From assembly GCA_028752905.1 (NCBI GenBank), contig JAQNBH010000020.1, positions 992,001 through 1,056,000 on the forward strand: DNA of 64,000 nt, read 5' to 3'. The translations under genes and the position numbers were made by a program. Source of the stretch: Cladorhizidae sp. MBARI D1340-BT2. Its lineage: Eukaryota; Porifera; Demospongiae; Poecilosclerida; Cladorhizidae. Of the stretch, positions 25,301 through 38,650 are shown one piece after another. How positions within the stretch are numbered: position 1 is the stretch's first letter; the number at the start of each line of letters is the position of its first letter. The notes under the pieces are model-generated. The model saw nothing but the letters and a program-made list of their open reading frames with translations, searched no databases and was not told the DNA's origin.

Positions 25301-28300
25301 TTGCCAAAGCGGTGGCCTGCCAGTGAAAAACCACTACATTTATTGATAATCTGTTGACATGTTGCAGATAAGGACCTTCTCTATCAGTTGACAAAATCTG
25401 GCACTTTGGTCTTGTTAATTAGGGCAGTTATGAATTGTAATCTTACTTGATGCTAAACATGTTAGCTTCGTAGATTATCCACACCACTGAATAGACTTGA
25501 TGTATAGCTATTAAGATAGGACTCTCTAAGTGCTCTCTCTTGATACCAAACATCCATATATTCTGCACACTTCACTGTAATGGACTTGCAAGATAGGTAT
25601 CTCTCAGTGTTCTCTATCTTGAGCTAAACATGTTAGCTTCATAGATTCTCCACACTTCACTGAATAGAGTTGATATATAGCTCTAAAGGTAGGCCTCTCT
25701 CTGTTCTCTCTCTTGATACCAAACATCCGTATATTCTGCATACATAGAATCACAAGATAGGTTTCTCTATGTGTTCTCTATCTTGATGCTAAACAGGTTA
25801 GCTTCATAGATTCTCCACACTTCACTGTATAAACTTGATATATAGCTATTAAGATAGGTCTCTCCCTGTGCTCTCTGTTGATATCAAACATCCATAATAT
25901 TCTGCACAATTCACTGTAATGGACTTGATATGATTCGAATGATAGGTTTCATTATGTGTTCTCTATCTTGATATTTGCCCTAATTTGGTCTATAATATGT
26001 TTCTCATTTTCCCCCCAAAAATCTTGCTTTTTTGCCGTAAAGCTCATAACTTTTCTACACTTTATCCAAAAAAGATAATTTTTATATCACCGAATAGCCC
26101 TTCTAATTATCTGTCTTTTGTACGTGCCAATATTTTGTGTACTCTAAGTATTAGCAAGTTATGGTGATTTGAAGTGGTAAGGTTTGCGATCTTTCCTGGC
26201 GTTTTCCAGTTGCCAAAGCGGTGGCCTGCCAGTGAAAAACCACTACATTTATTGATAATCTGTTGACATGTTGCAGATAAGGACCTTCTCTATCAGTTGA
26301 CAAAATCTGGCACTTTGGTCTTGTTAATTAGGGCAGTTATGAATTGTAATCTTACTTGATGCTAAACATGTTAGCTTCGTAGATTATCCACACCACTGAA
26401 TAGACTTGATGTATAGCTATTAAGATAGGACTCTCTAAGTGCTCTCTCTTGATACCAAACATCCATATATTCTGCACACTTCACTGTAATGGACTTGCAA
26501 GATAGGTATCTCTCAGTGTTCTCTATCTTGAGCTAAACATGTTAGCTTCATAGATTCTCCACACTTCACTGAATAGAGTTGATATATAGCTCTAAAGGTA
26601 GGCCTCTCTCTGTTCTCTCTCTTGATACCAAACATCCGTATATTCTGCATACATAGAATCACAAGATAGGTTTCTCTATGTGTTATCTATCTTGATGCTA
26701 AACAGGTTAGCTTCATAGATTCTCCACACTTCACTGTATAAACTTGATATATAGCTATTAAGATAGGTCTCTCCCTGTGCTCTCTGTTGATATCAAACAT
26801 CCATAATATTCTGCACACTTCACTGTAAAGGACTTGATATGATTCGAATGATAGGTTTCATTATGTGTTCTCTATCTTGATATTTGCCCTAATTTGGTCT
26901 ATATGTTTCTCATTTCCCCCCCAAAAATCTTGTTATTTTGCCGTAAAGCTCATAACTTTTCTACACTTTACCCCAAAAAGAAAATTTTTATATCACCGAA
27001 TAGCCCTTCTAATTATCTGTCTTTTGTACGTGCCAAAATTTTGTGTACTCTAAGTATTAGCAAGTTATGGTGATTTGAAGTGGTAAGGTTTGCGATCTTT
27101 CCTGGCGTTTTCCAGTTGCCAAAGCGGTGGCCTGCCAGTGAAAAACCACTACATTTATTGATAATCTGTTGACATGTTGCAGATAAGGACCTTCTCTATC
27201 AGTTGACAAAATCTGGCACTTTGGTCTTGTTAATTAGGGCAGTTATGAATTGTAATCTTACTTGATGCTAAACATGTTAGCTTCGTAGATTATCCACACC
27301 ACTGAATATACTTGATGTATAGCTATTAAGATAGGACTCTCTAAGTGCTCTCTCTTGATACCAAACATCCATATATTCTGCACACTTCACTGTAATGGAC
27401 TTGCAAGATAGGTATCTCTCAGTGTTCTCTATCTTGAGCTAAACATGTTAGCTTCATAGATTCTCCACACTTCACTGAATAGAGTTGATATATAGCTCTA
27501 AAGGTAGGCCTCTCTCTGTTCTCTCTCTTGATACCAAACATCCGTATATTCTGCATACATAGAATCACAAGATAGGTTTCTCTATGTGTTCTCTATCTTG
27601 ATGCTAAACAGGTTAGCTTCATAGATTCTCCACACTTCACTGTATAAACTTGATATATAGCTATTAAGATAGGTCTCTCCCTGTGCTCTCTGTTGATATC
27701 AAACATCCATAATATTCTGCACAATTCACTGTAATGGACTTGATATGATTCGAATGATAGGTTTCATTATGTGTTCTCTATCTTGATATTTGCCCTAATT
27801 TGGTCTATAATATGTTTCTCATTTTCCCCCCAAAAATCTTGCTTTTTTGCCGTAAAGCTCATAACTTTTCTACACTTTATCCAAAAAAGATAATTTTTAT
27901 ATCACCGAATAGCCCTTCTAATTATCTGTCTTTTGTACGTGCCAATATTTTGTGTACTCTAAGTATTAGCAAGTTATGGTGATTTGAAGTGGTAAGGTTT
28001 GCGATCTTTCCTGGCGTTTTCCAGTTGCCAAAGCGGTGGCCTGCCAGTGAAAAACCACTACATTTATTGATAATCTGTTGACATGTTGCAGATAAGGACC
28101 TTCTCTATCAGTTGACAAAATCTGGCACTTTGGTCTTGTTAATTAGGGCAGTTATGAATTGTAATCTTACTTGATGCTAAACATGTTAGCTTCGTAGATT
28201 ATCCACACCACTGAATAGACTTGATGTATAGCTATTAAGATAGGACTCTCTAAGTGCTCTCTCTTGATACCAAACATCCATATATTCTGCACACTTCACT

Positions 28301-29563
28301 GTAATGGACTTGCAAGATAGGTATCTCTCAGTGTTCTCTATCTTGAGCTAAACATGTTAGCTTCATAGATTCTCCACACTTCACTGAATAGAGTTGATAT
28401 ATAGCTCTAAAGGTAGGCCTCTCTCTGTTCTCTCTCTTGATACCAAACATCCGTATATTCTGCATACATAGAATCACAAGATAGGTTTCTCTATGTGTTA
28501 TCTATCTTGATGCTAAACAGGTTAGCTTCATAGATTCTCCACACTTCACTGTATAAACTTGATATATAGCTATTAAGATAGGTCTCTCCCTGTGCTCTCT
28601 GTTGATATCAAACATCCATAATATTCTGCACACTTCACTGTAATGGACTTGATATGATTCGAATGATAGGTTTCATTATGTGTTCTCTATCTTGATATTT
28701 GCCCTAATTTGGTCTATATGTTTCTCATTTCCCCCCCAAAAATCTTGTTATTTTGCCGTAAAGCTCATAACTTTTCTACACTTTACCCCAAAAAGAAAAT
28801 TTTTATATCACCGGATAGCCCTTCTAATTATCTGTCTTTTGTACGTGCCAAAATTTTGTGTACTCTAAGTATTAGCAAGTTATGGTGATTTGAAGTGGTA
28901 AGGTTTGCGATCTTTCCTGGCGTTTTCCAGTTGCCAAAGCGGTGGCCTGCCAGTGAAAAACCACTACATTTATTGATAATCTGTTGACATGTTGCAGATA
29001 AGGACCTTCTCTATCAGTTGACAAAATCTGGCACTTTGGTCTTGTTAATTAGGGCAGTTATGAATTGTAATCTTACTTGATGCTAAACATGTTAGCTTCG
29101 TAGATTATCCACACCACTGAATAGACTTGATGTATAGCTATTAAGATAGGACTCTCTAAGTGCTCTCTCTTGATACCAAACATCCATATATTCTGCACAC
29201 TTCACTGTAATGGACTTGCAAGATAGGTATCTCTGTGTTCTCTATCTTGAGCTAAACATGTTAGCTTCATAGATTCTCCACACTTCACTGAATAGAGTTG
29301 ATATATAGCTCTAAAGGTAGGCCTCTCTCTGTTCTCTCTCTTGATACCAAACATCCGTATATTCTGCATACATAGAATCACAAGATAGGTTTCTCTATGT
29401 GTTCTCTATCTTGATGCTAAACAGGTTAGCTTCATAGATTCTCCACACTTCACTGTATAAACTTGATATATAGCTATTAAGATAGGTCTCTCCCTGTGCT
29501 CTCTGTTGATATCAAACATCCATAATATTCTGCACAATTCACTGTAATGGACTTGATATGATT
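22306..29563 (+). repeat. Units 26-33: four A-B dimers (period 1815 bp)
   Basis: A units start at 22306, 24121, 25936 and 27751, and B units at 23215, 25030, 26845 and 28660. Every A unit ends with GTGTTATC and CACACTTCAC, and every B unit with GTGTTCTC and CACAATTCAC. B units 27 and 31 have GAATATAC while 29 and 33 have GAATAGAC, which hints at a 3630-bp A-B-A-B super-register. Unit 27 has an intermediate CTTGCTATTTT. Unit 33 is 904 bp because CA is missing from CTCTCAGTG at about 29234. Confidence 0.92.
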
Positions 29564-32500
29564 CGAATGATAGGTTTCATTATGTGTTCTCTATCTTGAT
29601 ATTTGCCCTAATTTGGTCTATAATATGTTTCTCATTTTTCCCCCAAAAATCTTGCTTTTTTGCCGTAAAGCTCATAACTTTTCTAAACTTTATCCAAAAA
29701 AGATAATTTTTATATCACCGAATAGCCCTTCTAATTATCTGTCTTTTGTACGTGCCAATATTTTGTGTACTCTAAGTATTAGCAAGTTATGGTGATTTGA
29801 AGTGGTAAGGTTTGCGATCTTTCCTGGCGTTTTCCAGTTGCCAAAGCGGTGGCCTGCCAGTGAAAAACCACTACATTTATTGATAATCTGTTGACATGTT
29901 GCAGATAAGGACCTTCTCTATCAGTTGACAAAATCTGGCACTTTGGTCTTGTTAATTAGGGCAGTTATGAATTGTAATCTTACTTGATGCTAAACATGTT
30001 AGCTTCGTAGATTATCCACACCACTGAATAGACTTGATGTATAGCTATTAAGATAGGACTCTCTAAGTGCTCTCTCTTGATACCAAACATCCATATATTC
30101 TGCACACTTCACTGTAATGGACTTGCAAGATAGGTATCTCTCAGTGTTCTCTATCTTGAGCTAAACATGTTAGCTTCATAGATTCTCCACACTTCACTGA
30201 ATAGAGTTGATATATAGCTCTAAAGGTAGGCCTCTCTCTGTTCTCTCTCTTGATACCAAACATCCGTATATTCTGCATACATAGAATCACAAGATAGGTT
30301 TCTCTATGTGTTCTCTATCTTGATGCTAAACAGGTTAGCTTCATAGATTCTCCACACTTCACTGTATAAACTTGATATATAGCTATTAAGATAGGTCTCT
30401 CCCTGTGCTCTCTGTTGATATCAAACATCCATAATATTCTGCACAATTCACTGTAATGGACTTGATATGATTCGAATGATAGGTTTCATTATGTGTTCTC
30501 TATCTTGATATTTGCCCTAATTTGGTCTATAATATGTTTCTCATTTTTTCCCCAAAAATCTTGCTTTTTTGCCGTAAAGCTCATAACTTTTCTACACTTT
30601 ATCCAAAAAAGATAATTTTTATATCACCGAATAGCCCTTCTAATTATCTGTCTTTTGTACGTGCCAATATTTTGTGTTCTCTAAGTATTAGCAAGTTATG
30701 GTGATTTGAAGTGGTAAGGTTTGCGATCTTTCCTGGCGTTTTCCAGTTGCCAAAGCGGTGGCCTGCCAGTGAAAAACCACTACATTTATTGATAATCTGT
30801 TGACATGTTGCAGATAAGGACCTTCTCTATCAGTTGACAAAATCTGGCACTTTAGTCTTGTTAATTAGGGCAGTTATGAATTGTAATCTTACTTGATGCT
30901 AAACATGTTAGCTTCGTAGATTATCCACACCACTGAATAGACGTGATGTATAGCTATTAAGATAGGACTCTCTAAGTGCTCTCTCTTGATACCAAACATC
31001 CATATATTCTGCACACTTCACTGTAATGGACTTGCAAGATAGGTATCTCTCAGTGTTCTCTATCTTGAGCTAAACATGTTAGCTTCATAGATTCTCCACA
31101 CTTCACTGAATAGAGTTGATATATAGCTCTAAAGGTAGGCCTCTCTCTGTTCTCTCTCTTGATACCAAACATCCGTATATTCTGCATATATAGAATCACA
31201 AGATAGGTTTCTCTATGTGTTATCTATCTTGATGCTAAACAGGTTAGCTTCATAGATTCTCCACACTTCACTGTATAAACTTGATATATAGCTATTAAGA
31301 TAGGTCTCTCCCTGTGCTCTCTGTTGATATCAAACATCCATAATATTCTGCACACTTCACTGTAATGGACTTGATATGATTCGAATGATAGGTTTCATTA
31401 TGTGTTCTCTATCTTGATATTTGCCCTAATTTGGTCTATATGTTTCTCATTTCCCCCCCAAAAATCTTGTTATTTTGCCGTAAAGCTCATAACTTTTCTA
31501 CACTTTACCCCAAAAAGAAAATTTTTATATCACCGGATAGCCCTTCTAATTATCTGTCTTTTGTACGTGCCAAAATTTTGTGTACTCTAAGTATTAGCAC
31601 TTTATGGTGATTTGAAGTGGTAAGGTTTGCGATCTTTCCTGGCGTTTTCCAGTTGCCAAAGCGGTGGCCTGCCAGTGAAAAACCACTACATTTATTGATA
31701 ATCTGTTGACATGTTGCAGATAAGGACCTTCTCTATCAGTTGACAAAATCTGGCACTTTGGTCTTGTTAATTAGGGCAGTTATGAATTGTAATCTTACTT
31801 GATGCTAAACATGTTAGCTTCGTAGATTATCCACACCACTGAATAGACTTGATGTATAGCTATTAAGATAGGACTCTCTAAGTGCTCTCTCTTGATACCA
31901 AACATCCATATATTCTGCACACTTCACTGTAATGGACTTGCAAGATAGGTATCTCTCAGTGTTCTCTATCTTGAGCTAAACATGTTAGCTTCATAGATTC
32001 TCCACACTTCACTGAATAGAGTTGATATATAGCTCTAAAGGTAGGCCTCTCTCTGTTCTCTCTCTTGATACCAAACATCCGTATATTCTGCATACATAGA
32101 ATCACAAGATAGGTTTCTCTATGTGTTCTCTATCTTGATGCTAAACAGGTTAGCTTCATAGATTCTCCACACTTCACTGTATAAACTTGATATATAGCTA
32201 TTAAGATAGGTCTCTCCCTGTGCTCTCTGTTGATATCAAACATCCATAATATTCTGCACAATTCACTGTAATGGACTTGATATGATTCGAATGATAGGTT
32301 TCATTATGTGTTCTCTATCTTGATATTTGCCCTAATTTGGTCTATAATATGTTTCTCATTTTTTCCCCAAAAATCTTGCTTTTTTGCCGTAAAGCTCATA
32401 ACTTTTCTACACTTTATCCAAAAAAGATAATTTTTATATCACCGAATAGCCCTTCTAATTATCTGTCTTTTGTACGTGCCAATATTTTGTGTACTCTAAG

Positions 32501-33196
32501 TATTAGCAAGTTATGGTGATTTGAAGTGGTAAGGTTTGCGATCTTTCCTGGCGTTTTCCAGTTGCCAAAGCGGTGGCCTGCCAGTGAAAAACCACTACAT
32601 TTATTGATAATCTGTTGACATGTTGCAGATAAGGACCTTCTCTATCAGTTGACAAAATCTGGCACTTTGGTCTTGTTAATTAGGGCAGTTATGAATTGTA
32701 ATCTTACTTGATGCTAAACATGTTAGCTTCGTAGATTATCCACACCACTGAATAGACTTGATGTATAGCTATTAAGATAGGACTCTCTAAGTGCTCTCTC
32801 TTGATACCAAACATCCATATATTCTGCACACTTCACTGTAATGGACTTGCAAGATAGGTATCTCTCAGTGTTCTCTATCTTGAGCTAAACATGTTAGCTT
32901 CATAGATTCTCCACACTTCACTGAATAGAGTTGATATATAGCTCTAAAGGTAGGCCTCTCTCTGTTCTCTCTCTTGATACCAAACATCCGTATATTCTGC
33001 ATACATAGAATCACAAGATAGGTTTCTCTATGTGTTATCTATCTTGATGCTAAACAGGTTAGCTTCATAGATTCTCCACACTTCACTGTATAAACTTGAT
33101 ATATAGCTATTAAGATAGGTCTCTCCCTGTGCTCTCTGTTGATATCAAACATCCATAATATTCTGCACACTTCACTGTAATGGACTTGATATGATT
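29564..33196 (+). repeat. Units 34-37, A-A-B-A
   Basis: The units start at 29564, 30473, 31382 and 32288. Several private changes occur: TTCTAAACTTT near 29685 (unit 34); TGTGTTCTC near 30678, TTTAGTC near 30854 and GACGTGATG near 30943 (unit 35). Unit 36 has GCACTTTATGG near 31599 and ACCGGATAG. No higher-order copy is evident. Confidence 0.92.
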
Positions 33197-36100
33197 CGAA
33201 TGATAGGTTTCATTATGTGTTCTCTATCTTGATATTTGCCCTAATTTGGTCTATATGTTTCTCATTTTCCCCCCAAAAATCTTGTTATTTTGCCGTAAAG
33301 CTCATAACTTTTCTACACTTTACCCCAAAAAGAAAATTTTTATATCACCGGATAGCCCTTCTAATTATCTGTCTTTTGTACGTGCCAAAATGTTTAGTAC
33401 TCTAAGTATTAGCAAGTTATGATGATTTGAAGTGGTAAGGTTTGCGATCTTTCCTGGCGTTTTCCAGTTGCCAAAGCGGTGGCCTGCCAGTGAAAAACCA
33501 CTACATTTATTGATAATCTGTTGACATGTTGCAGATAAGGGCCTTCTCTATCAGTTGACAAAATCTGGGACTTTGGTCTTGTTAATTAGGGCAGTTATGA
33601 ATTGTACTACTCTTACTTGATGCTAAACATGTTAGCTTCGTAGATTATCCACACTTCACTGAATAGACTTGATGTATAGCTATTAAGATAGGACTCTCTA
33701 AGTGCTCTCTCTTGATACCAAACATCCATATATTCTGCACACTTCACTGTAATGGACTTGCAAGATAGGTATCTCTCAGTGTTCTCTATCTTGAGCTAAA
33801 CATGTTAGCTTCATAGATTCTCCACACTTCACTGAATAGACTTGATATATAGCTCTAAAGGTAGGCCTCTCTCTGTTCTCTCTCTTGATACCAAACGTCC
33901 GTATATTCTGCATACATAGAATCACAAGATAGGTTTCTCTATGTGTTCTCTATCTTGATGCTAAACAGGTTAGCTTCATAGATTCTCCACACTTCACTGT
34001 ATAAACTTGATATATAGCTATTAAGATAGGTCTCTCCCTGTGCTCTCTGTTGATATCAAACATCCATAATATTCTGCATACTTCACTGTAATGGACTTGA
34101 TATGATTCGAATGATAGGTTTCATTATGTGTTCTCTATCTTGATATTTGCCCTAATTTGGTCTATAATATGTTTCTCATTTTTCCCCCAAAAATCTTGCT
34201 TTTTTGCCGTAAAGCTCATAACTTTTCTACACTTTACCCACAAAAGATATTTTTATATCACCGAATAGCCCTTCTAATTATCTATCTTTTGTATGTGCCA
34301 AAATTTTGAGTACTCTAAGTATTAGCAAGTTATGGTGATTTGAAGTGGTAAGGTTTGCGATCTTTCCTGGCGTTTTCCAGTTGCCAAAGCGGTGGCCTGC
34401 CAGTGAAAAACCACTACATTTATTGATAATCTGTTGACATGTTGCAGATAAGGGCCTTCTCTATCAGTTGACAAAATCTGGGACTTTGGTCTTGTTAATT
34501 AGGGCAGTTATGAATTGTACTCTTACTTGATGCTAAACATGTTAGCTTCGTAGATTATCCACACCACTGAATAGACTTGATGTATAGCTATTAAGATAGG
34601 ACTCTCTAAGTGCTCTCTCTTGATACCAAACATCCATATATTCTGCACACTTCACTGTAATGGACTTGCAAGATAGGTATCTCTCAGTGTTCTCTATCTT
34701 GAGCTAAACATGTTAGCTTCATAGATTCTCCACACTTCACTGAATAGAGTTGATATATAGCTCTAAAGGTAGGCCTCTCTCTGTTCTCTCTCTTGATACC
34801 AAACATCCGTATATTCTGCATACATAGAATCACAAGATAGGTTTCTCTATGTGTTCTCTATCTTGATGCTAAACAGGTTAGCTTCATAGATTCTCCACAC
34901 TTCACTGTATAAACTTGATATATAGCTATTAAGATAGGTCTCTCCCTGTGCTCTCTGTTGATATCAAACATCCATAATATTCTGCACAATTCACTGTAAT
35001 GGACTTGATATGATTCGAATGATAGGTTTCATTATGTGTTCTCTATCTTGATATTTGCCCTAATTTGGTCTATAATATGTTTCTCATTTTCCCCCCAAAA
35101 ATCTTGCTTTTTTGCCGTAAAGCTCATAACTTTTCTACACTTTATCCAAAAAAGATAATTTTTATATCACCGAATAGCCCTTCTAATTATCTGTCTTTTG
35201 TACGTGCCAATATTTTGTGTACTCTAAGTATTAGCAAGTTATGGTGATTTGAAGTGGTAAGGTTTGCGATCTTTCCTGGCGTTTTCCAGTTGCCAAAGCG
35301 GTGGCCTGCCAGTGAAAAACCACTACATTTATTGATAATCTGTTGACATGTTGCAGATAAGGACCTTCTCTATCAGTTGACAAAATCTGGCACTTTGGTC
35401 TTGTTAATTAGGGCAGTTATGAATTGTAATCTTACTTGATGCTAAACATGTTAGCTTCGTAGATTATCCACACCACTGAATAGACTTGATGTATAGCTAT
35501 TAAGATAGGACTCTCTAAGTGCTCTCTCTTGATACCAAACATCCATATATTCTGCACACTTCACTGTAATGGACTTGCAAGATAGGTATCTCTCAGTGTT
35601 CTCTATCTTGAGCTAAACATGTTAGCTTCATAGATTCTCCACACTTCACTGAATAGACTTGATATATAGCTCTAAAGGTAGGCCTCTCTCTGTTCTCTCT
35701 CTTGATACCAAACGTCCGTATATTCTGCATACATAGAATCACAAGATAGGTTTCTCTATGTGTTCTCTATCTTGATGCTAAACAGGTTAGCTTCATAGAT
35801 TCTCCACACTTCACTGTATAAACTTGATATATAGCTATTAAGATAGGTCTCTCCCTGTGCTCTCTGTTGATATCAAACATCCATAATATTCTGCATACTT
35901 CACTGTAATGGACTTGATATGATTCGAATGATAGGTTTCATTATGTGTTCTCTATCTTGATATTTGCCCTAATTTGGTCTATAATATGTTTCTCATTTTT
36001 CCCCCAAAAATCTTGCTTTTTTGCCGTAAAGCTCATAACTTTTCTACACTTTACCCACAAAAGATATTTTTATATCACCGAATAGCCCTTCTAATTATCT

Positions 36101-36832
36101 ATCTTTTGTATGTGCCAAAATTTTTAGTACTCTAAGTATTAGCAAGTTATGGTGATTTGAAGTGGTAAGGTTTGCGATCTTTCCTGGCGTTTTCCAGTTG
36201 CCAAAGCGGTGGCCTGCCAGTGAAAAACCACTACATTTATTGATAATCTGTTGACATGTTGCAGATAAGGGCCTTCTCTATCAGTTGACAAAATCTGGGA
36301 CTTTGGTCTTGTTAATTAGGGCAGTTATGAATTGTACTCTTACTTGATGCTAAACATGTTAGCTTCGTAGATTATCCACACCACTGAATAGACTTGATGT
36401 ATAGCTATTAAGATAGGACTCTCTAAGTGCTCTCTCTTGATACCAAACATCCATATATTCTGCACACTTCACTGTAATGGACTTGCAAGATAGGTATCTC
36501 TCAGTGTTCTCTATCTTGAGCTAAACATGTTAGCTTCATAGATTCTCCACACTTCACTGAATAGAGTTGATATATAGCTCTAAAGGTAGGCCTCTCTCTG
36601 TTCTCTCTCTTGATACCAAACATCCGTATATTCTGCATACATAGAATCACAAGATAGGTTTCTCTATGTGTTCTCTATCTTGATGCTAAACAGGTTAGCT
36701 TCATAGATTCTCCACACTTCACTGTATAAACTTGATATATAGCTATTAAGATAGGTCTCTCCCTGTGCTCTCTGTTGATATCAAACATCCATAATATTCT
36801 GCACAATTCACTGTAATGGACTTGATATGATT
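33197..36832 (+). repeat. Units 38-41: first C-family block (C1, C2, A/C1 chimera, C2)
   Basis: The units start at 33197 (C1, 911 bp), 34108 (C2, 908 bp), 35016 (chimera, 909 bp) and 35925 (C2, 908 bp). C1 has a B-like head, ACCGGATAG, AATGTTTAGTAC, TTATGATGATT, GTACTACTCTTAC (+3 bp) and CACACTTCACTG (+2 bp). C2 has ACCCACAAAAGATATTT (-1 bp), TCTATCTTTTGTATG and GTACTCTTAC. Both have GGGCCTTCTC and CTGGGACTTTGG. Unit 40 begins as A but has the C1 markers GAATAGACTTGATA (35658), AACGTCCG (35714) and GCATACTTC in its tail. Confidence 0.92.
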
Positions 36833-38650
36833 CGAATGATAGGTTTCATTATGTGTTCTCTATCTTGATATTTGCCCTAATTTGGTCTATAATATGTTTC
36901 TCATTTTCCCCCCAAAAATCTTGCTTTTTTGCCGTAAAGCTCATAACTTTTCTACACTTTATCCAAAAAAGATAATTTTTATATCACCGAATAGCCCTTC
37001 TAATTATCTGTCTTTTGTATGTGCCAATATTTTGTGTACTCTAAGTATTAGCAAGTTATGGTGATTTGAAGTGGTAAGGTTTGCGATCTTTCCTGGCGTT
37101 TTCCAGTTGCCAAAGCGGTGGCCTGCCAGTGAAAAACCACTACATTTATTGATAATCTGTTGACATGTTGCAGATAAGGACCTTCTCTATCAGTTGACAA
37201 AATCTGGCACTTTGGTCTTGTTAATTAGGGCAGTTATGAATTGTAATCTTACTTGATGCTAAACATGTTAGCTTCGTAGATTATCCACACCACTGAATAG
37301 ACTTGATGTATAGCTATTAAGATAGGACTCTCTAAGTGCTCTCTCTTGATACCAAACATCCATATATTCTGCACACTTCACTGTAATGGACTTGCAAGAT
37401 AGGTATCTCTCAGTGTTCTCTATCTTGAGCTAAACATGTTAGCTTCATAGATTCTCCACACTTCACTGAATAGAGTTGATATATAGCTCTAAAGGTAGGC
37501 CTCTCTCTGTTCTCTCTCTTGATACCAAACATCCGTATATTCTGCATACATAGAATCACAAGATAGGTTTCTCTATGTGTTCTCTATCTTGATGCTAAAC
37601 AGGTTAGCTTCATAGATTCTCCACACTTCACTGTATAAACTTGATATATAGCTATTAAGATAGGTCTCTCCCTGTGCTCTCTGTTGATATCAAACATCCA
37701 TAATATTCTGCACAATTCACTGTAATGGACTTGATATGATTCGAATGATAGGTTTCATTATGTGTTCTCTATCTTGATATTTGCCCTAATTTGGTCTATA
37801 ATATGTTTCTCATTTTCCCCCCAAAAATCTTGCTTTTTTGCCGTAAAGCTCATAACTTTTCTACACTTTATCCAAAAAAGATAATTTTTATATCACCGAA
37901 TAGCCCTTCTAATTATCTGTCTTTTGTACGTGCCAATATTTTGTGTACTCTAAGTATTAGCAAGTTATGGTGATTTGAAGTGGTAAGGTTTGCGATCTTT
38001 CCTGGCGTTTTCCAGTTGCCAAAGCGGTGGCCTGCCAGTGAAAAACCACTACATTTATTGATAATCTGTTGACATGTTGCAGATAAGGACCTTCTCTATC
38101 AGTTGACAAAATCTGGCACTTTGGTCTTGTTAATTAGGGCAGTTATGAATTGTAATCTTACTTGATGCTAAACATGTTAGCTTCGTAGATTATCCACACC
38201 ACTGAATAGACTTGATGTATAGCTATTAAGATAGGACTCTCTAAGTGCTCTCTCTTGATACCAAACATCCATATATTCTGCACACTTCACTGTAATGGAC
38301 TTGCAAGATAGGTATCTCTCAGTGTTCTCTATCTTGAGCTAAACATGTTAGCTTCATAGATTCTCCACACTTCACTGAATAGAGTTGATATATAGCTCTA
38401 AAGGTAGGCCTCTCTCTGTTCTCTCTCTTGATACCAAACATCCGTATATTCTGCATACATAGAATCACAAGATAGGTTTCTCTATGTGTTATCTATCTTG
38501 ATGCTAAACAGGTTAGCTTCATAGATTCTCCACACTTCACTGTATAAACTTGATATATAGCTATTAAGATAGGTCTCTCCCTGTGCTCTCTGTTGATATC
38601 AAACATCCATAATATTCTGCACACTTCACTGTAATGGACTTGATATGATT
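36833..38650 (+). repeat. Units 42-43, type A inside the C region
   Basis: The units start at 36833 and 37742. Both have T4C6A5. Unit 42 has GTATGTGCC, as C2 does, instead of GTACGTGCC; unit 49 shares this. Unit 43 ends with the CACACTTCAC tail and is followed by a C1 unit with a B-like head. Confidence 0.93.
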
